DNA of 8,421 nt from an uncultured bacterium. Its GTDB lineage: Bacteria > Actinomycetota > Coriobacteriia > Coriobacteriales > Coriobacteriaceae. A model generated the notes under the pieces. It was given only the letters and a program-made list of their open reading frames with translations. It was not told the origin of the DNA and made no database searches. Position 1 is the first letter of the stretch, and every line of letters begins with the position of its first letter. The stretch spans positions 1 through 8,421 of the forward strand of contig CAJMRZ010000054.1 of assembly GCA_905215945.1 (NCBI GenBank). Direction: 5' to 3'. Position numbers and translations under genes: made by a program. Positions 6,326 through 8,421 of the stretch are shown one piece after another.

Positions 6326-7021
6326 CTATGCCTGCTGCCAGGTGTCTACGAGCTCCTTGGCCGCGGCGTAGGGGTCATCGGCGCTGCAGACGGCACTCAC
6401 CACAAAGAAGCCGTCGACGCCGGTGGCCTTGAGCTGCGGCAGGGCGGCCGTCTTGACGCCGCCGCCCACCACGATGGGCACGGGGCTTGCCGCGTGGAGT
6501 GCGGCCAGGTCCTCAAAGCTCTTGGTGATGATAGAGCCGTCGGCCGCGCGTCCGCAGTCGCGCTTGGTCTCGGTCTCGTGGAGTGGGCCGATGCCCAGGT
6601 AGTCGACTAGGCTCATGTCGGCGGTCTTGACGTACTCGAGCATCTCCTCGCAACGGGCCGAAAGGCCCACGATGGCGTCGGGGCCCAGCAACTTGCGACA
6701 GACCTCGACGGGAATATCGCTTTGGCCCACGTGCACACCGTCGACAGCAATGCCCTGCTCGCGTGCGGCGAGTACGCAGTCCAGGCGGTCGTCGATCAGC
6801 AGGGCGACCTGACCGGTCTTGCCGGCCTGTGCGATTGCCTGCGCGGCGTCGCCGGTCAGCGCGATGATCTCGCGGGCGCTTGCCACCTTGGAGCGCACCT
6901 GGATGCAGGTAAAGCCTGCGTCGAGCGCCTGGGCCACCACATCGCTCACGGGACGCCCCAGCGTGTTTTCGGGGCCGAGTACCAGATAGGCCGAGATATC
7001 AAGGTTGTCGCGGATGCTCAT
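6326..7021 (-). CDS. thiE: Thiamine phosphate synthase ThiE (231 aa)
   Basis: The enzyme joins hydroxymethylpyrimidine diphosphate and thiazole phosphate to give thiamine monophosphate and pyrophosphate in the cytosol, as a TIM barrel. Family landmarks are present in order: IQVRSK (Gln41, Arg43, Lys45) for the pyrimidine diphosphate, DDR at 77-79, DGVHVGQSD at 94-102, Ser121 in VGLSAR, GIGP with TETK (150-153) for the phosphates, and GGG at 186-188 with SA at 209-210 for the thiazole phosphate. DDR replaces the more usual ND(R/D), so the Asn of this pair is Asp77. Length is normal for the family. The ATG at 7019-7021 overlaps the TGA of the upstream gene by 4 bases, and AGGAGG (7029-7034) lies 7 bases before it, so translation is probably coupled. 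It is last in the TPP-riboswitch operon. Confidence 0.95.
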   Translation of the reverse strand: MSIRDNLDISAYLVLGPENTLGRPVSDVVAQALDAGFTCIQVRSKVASAREIIALTGDAAQAIAQAGKTGQVALLIDDRLDCVLAAREQGIAVDGVHVGQSDIPVEVCRKLLGPDAIVGLSARCEEMLEYVKTADMSLVDYLGIGPLHETETKRDCGRAADGSIITKSFEDLAALHAASPVPIVVGGGVKTAALPQLKATGVDGFFVVSAVCSADDPYAAAKELVDTWQQA

Positions 7022-7359
7022 CGTGCTTCCTCCTGCTTTTTGATCTGTGCTTCCATGCGCTCGAGCTTGCCGGTCATGTTGTCGGTAAATCCGGGTCGAA
7101 TATCGGCTTTGAGCACGACTTCGGTGCGGATGCCCTTGCTCGCCAACACAAAGGTTGCGTCGCGCACGACCTGCATGACCTCGTCCCAGTCGCCCTCGAT
7201 CTCGGTGAACATCGAGGTGGTGTGGTTGGGAAGGCCGCTCTCGCGAATGACGCGCACGACCTCGGCGACCTCGGCGGACAGTTCATCGCCGGTGCCGCAC
7301 GGGGCGATGGCCACGGCGACGAGTGTGTTCATGCCGGCATTGGTTGCGGGCTCGGACAT
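7018..7359 (-). CDS. MTH1187/YqgV-family thiamine-binding protein (113 aa)
   Basis: This is a small ferredoxin-fold protein of the Thiamine_BP (formerly DUF77) family. Diagnostic stretches are VAIAPCGTGDELS (16-28), VRVIRESGL (35-43) and EIEGDWDEVM (53-62), followed by the strand with KADIRPG (84-90). Family members bind thiamine or its pyrimidine part, usually as tetramers, and act as carriers or buffers, not as enzymes. Its place between thiM and thiE under a TPP riboswitch supports a role in thiamine handling here, for instance holding a pathway intermediate or salvaged pyrimidine. The ATG at 7359 is preferred over an internal ATG at residue 10 because AGGAGG (7368-7373) lies 8 bases upstream. 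That site overlaps the thiM stop codon region, with only 3 bases between the genes. The C-terminus is a charged helix. Confidence 0.88.
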   Translation of the reverse strand: MSEPATNAGMNTLVAVAIAPCGTGDELSAEVAEVVRVIRESGLPNHTTSMFTEIEGDWDEVMQVVRDATFVLASKGIRTEVVLKADIRPGFTDNMTGKLERMEAQIKKQEEAR

Positions 7360-7362
7360 GGC

Positions 7363-8202
7363 TTATGCCTCCTCGAGCTCGAGTTGGTTATCGGCAATAT
7401 CCTGGGCGGTCGCGCGGTAGAGCTCGTCGATAAAGGCGACCTTAAAGCTTGCCGGGGCATCGGCGACAGCGGCGGCACGCGTGCCGGCAACGTTGTAGAC
7501 GGCGGTGCCGCAGATGGCTGCCGTAAACGGATCGGCAGCGCAGGCGTACACAGCCAGCACGCCACCCTGCGAGCAGCCGCAGCCGGTGATCTTGGACATG
7601 AGCGGACTGCCGCCGTGGGACTTGGCCACCGTCGTGCCGTCGGTAATCAGGTCGACTTCGCCCGAGACCACAACGGCGCCACCGGTGTAGCGGGCGAGCG
7701 CCACAGCGGCATCGCGGGCGGCGTCGACCGTGTCGGTGGTATCGACACCGCGCACGCGGCTCAGATCAGCTGCCTCGCCCTCAAGACCCCACAGGCCGGC
7801 GAGTGCGATGATCTCGGAGGCGTTGCCGCGCACGATGGCAGGCTTGTACTGCTTGAGCTCGTTTACCAGCTGGGTTCGCAGGCTACCGATGCCCAGGCCC
7901 ACCGGATCGAGCACCCAGGGCTTGCCGGCGTCGTGTGCCGCCTTGGCCGCGCGGGGAATCGTCTGCTCGTAGATGGGGAAGAGCGTGCCCATGTTGAGAT
8001 AGATGGCGCCGCCGCCGGCAACGAGCGCTTCGCCCTCGTCGGGCAGATAGACCATGGCGGCCGATCCGCCCACGGCGAGCTGTGCGTTGGCGACAAAGTC
8101 GATCGTCACCGTGTTGGTGATGGAGCCGGCCATCGGATTGGTGGCGCGAATTTCCTCTACGGCCTTGACCATATGTTGCTTAAGCTGTTCCGAATCAATC
8201 AC
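7363..8202 (-). CDS. thiM: Hydroxyethylthiazole kinase ThiM, GTG start (279 aa)
   Basis: The enzyme phosphorylates 4-methyl-5-(2-hydroxyethyl)thiazole with ATP, allowing thiazole salvage for ThiE. It belongs to the ribokinase-like fold group. Seen motifs: TNTVTIDFVANAQLAVGGSA (29-48, the substrate-side segment), LNMGTL (69-74), WVLDPVGLGIGSLRT (96-110), IVRGNASEI (123-131), and the anion-hole and catalytic loop ITGCGCSQGG (205-214), with Cys210 matching the catalytic Cys of Bacillus ThiM. The usual GTGC is GCGC here, and VGLGIG replaces the common VGAGAT, so this is a somewhat divergent member. Length fits (family about 260-280). The frame is open further upstream to an ATG at 8316, but that would read through the riboswitch and terminator. 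GTG at 8200-8202 has AAGGAGG 8 bases before it and is taken as the start. Confidence 0.93.
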   Translation of the reverse strand: MIDSEQLKQHMVKAVEEIRATNPMAGSITNTVTIDFVANAQLAVGGSAAMVYLPDEGEALVAGGGAIYLNMGTLFPIYEQTIPRAAKAAHDAGKPWVLDPVGLGIGSLRTQLVNELKQYKPAIVRGNASEIIALAGLWGLEGEAADLSRVRGVDTTDTVDAARDAAVALARYTGGAVVVSGEVDLITDGTTVAKSHGGSPLMSKITGCGCSQGGVLAVYACAADPFTAAICGTAVYNVAGTRAAAVADAPASFKVAFIDELYRATAQDIADNQLELEEA

Positions 8203-8210
8203 TGCACATG

Positions 8211-8217
8211 CCTCCTT
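8211..8217 (-). promoter_or_regulatory. Ribosome binding site of thiM, selects the GTG start
   Basis: AAGGAGG on the minus strand lies 8 bases from GTG (8200-8202). An ATG lying closer (8209-8207) is in another frame and hits TGA after four codons. The site begins just after the U-run of the riboswitch terminator, so the terminator hairpin and this site are side by side. Confidence 0.85.
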
Positions 8218-8224
8218 GGCATAG

Positions 8225-8255
8225 AAAAGGGGCGCTGTGCATAGACAGCGCCCCT
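8225..8255 (-). terminator. Intrinsic terminator, expression platform of the TPP riboswitch
   Basis: On the minus strand, an 11-bp perfect GC-rich stem (8245-8255 with 8228-8238) closes a 6-base loop and is followed by TTTC, giving four T residues in a row with the last stem base. It lies between the aptamer and the thiM ribosome binding site. In the usual scheme, TPP-bound aptamer favours this hairpin and stops transcription, while the free aptamer allows read-through. I could not identify a clear antiterminator. Confidence 0.88.
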
Positions 8256-8263
8256 GTAAAGGC

Positions 8264-8361
8264 GGCATGCTCCCTACGCCAGCATTAACTGACAGGTTCA
8301 AAGGATTGGGCCCCATGCCCTCTCAGCCTTGTGGTTTGCACCGCCGGCACTCCCGCATCGA
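8264..8361 (-). ncRNA. TPP riboswitch (THI element) aptamer
   Basis: The minus strand shows the conserved THI-box elements in order: GGGAGTGC (8354-8347), GGCTGAGA (about 8328-8321), TGAACCTG (8300-8293), and TAATGCTGGCGTAGGGA (8287-8271). The closing P1 stem pairs ATGC (8358-8355) with GCAT (8270-8267). Thiamine pyrophosphate binds this aptamer and turns down the downstream genes, here thiM, the thiamine-binding protein and thiE. The variable arm between GGGAGTGC and CTGAGA is short, so the optional P3a extension looks absent. Confidence 0.96.
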
Positions 8362-8375
8362 ATCTGTTGTTCCCT

Positions 8376-8404
8376 ATACTAGCGCACCGTTACAATGGTT
8401 ACGA
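8376..8404 (-). promoter_or_regulatory. Tentative promoter of the thiamine operon
   Basis: On the minus strand, TAGTAT (8376-8381) could be a -10, with TCGTAA (8399-8404) 17 bases upstream as a poor -35 (3 of 6). The start would fall near 8369, just before the aptamer. A promoter must lie in this stretch or beyond the right edge. The same bases read on the plus strand carry TACAAT (8391-8396) with TTGTTC (8367-8372) at 18 bases, which could serve a divergent gene to the right. Confidence 0.3.
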
Positions 8405-8421
8405 TGAAAATGACTGGGGGA

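Noticed and set aside
7222..8244. A 340-residue plus-strand open frame opposite thiM and the thiamine-binding gene.
   Set aside because: It is antisense to well-recognised genes and the riboswitch, its composition is rich in Gly, His and Ala as expected of a GC-rich shadow, and no domain is recognisable.
8404..8421. ATGAAAATGACTGGGGGA at the right edge as a plus-strand gene start.
   Set aside because: There is no ribosome binding site before it, and GGGGGA at the end could instead be such a site for a start beyond the window. Only six codons are visible.

Overview
This 8.4 kb window looks like chromosome from a high-GC gut actinobacterium of the Coriobacteriia, with Collinsella the best guess. 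The guess rests on GC-rich codon use, strong AAGGAGG-type ribosome binding sites, and the general look of the proteins. It is recognition from memory, not a database result. There are seven protein genes (one cut by the left edge) and one riboswitch. I see no tRNA, rRNA, CRISPR array, phage gene or transposase.

Left half (1-5019), all on the minus strand. Read in the direction of transcription, it holds a 905-residue GGDEF-PAS-pseudoGGDEF-GGDEF*-EAL protein (2302-5019), a 509-residue GGDEF-PAS-pseudoGGDEF protein (645-2174), and the start of a flavodoxin-fold reductase with a four-cysteine iron-sulfur-type motif (1-570). The two signalling proteins are paralogues over about 460 residues. Both are soluble. 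One looks like a cyclic-dinucleotide synthase. The other carries a complete EAL phosphodiesterase site behind a degenerate GGDEF domain, so the pair could set a local c-di-GMP (or related) level. In both intact GGDEF domains the guanine-contacting Asp (Asp344 of PleD) is Asn, and both lack the RxxD product-inhibition site.

Middle (5020-6325). A 324-bp divergent spacer holds promoter-like hexamers for both sides and a 15-bp palindrome. It is followed by a plus-strand patatin-like phospholipase of the YjjU/RssA type (5344-6213). The 112-bp convergent spacer after it holds a long imperfect hairpin.

Right part (6326-8421), on the minus strand: a compact thiamine operon. A TPP riboswitch (about 8264-8361) is followed by an intrinsic terminator, whose U-run ends 7 bases before the ribosome binding site of thiM (hydroxyethylthiazole kinase, GTG start). 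Next comes an MTH1187-family thiamine-binding protein, then thiE (thiamine phosphate synthase), which overlaps it by 4 bases. ThiM makes thiazole phosphate from salvaged thiazole, and ThiE joins it to the pyrimidine diphosphate to give thiamine phosphate. No thiD, thiC or transporter is in view. I found no clearly new system. The most open questions are the nucleotide made by the paired GGDEF proteins, the role of their conserved pseudo-GGDEF module, and the unassigned inverted repeats between the genes.
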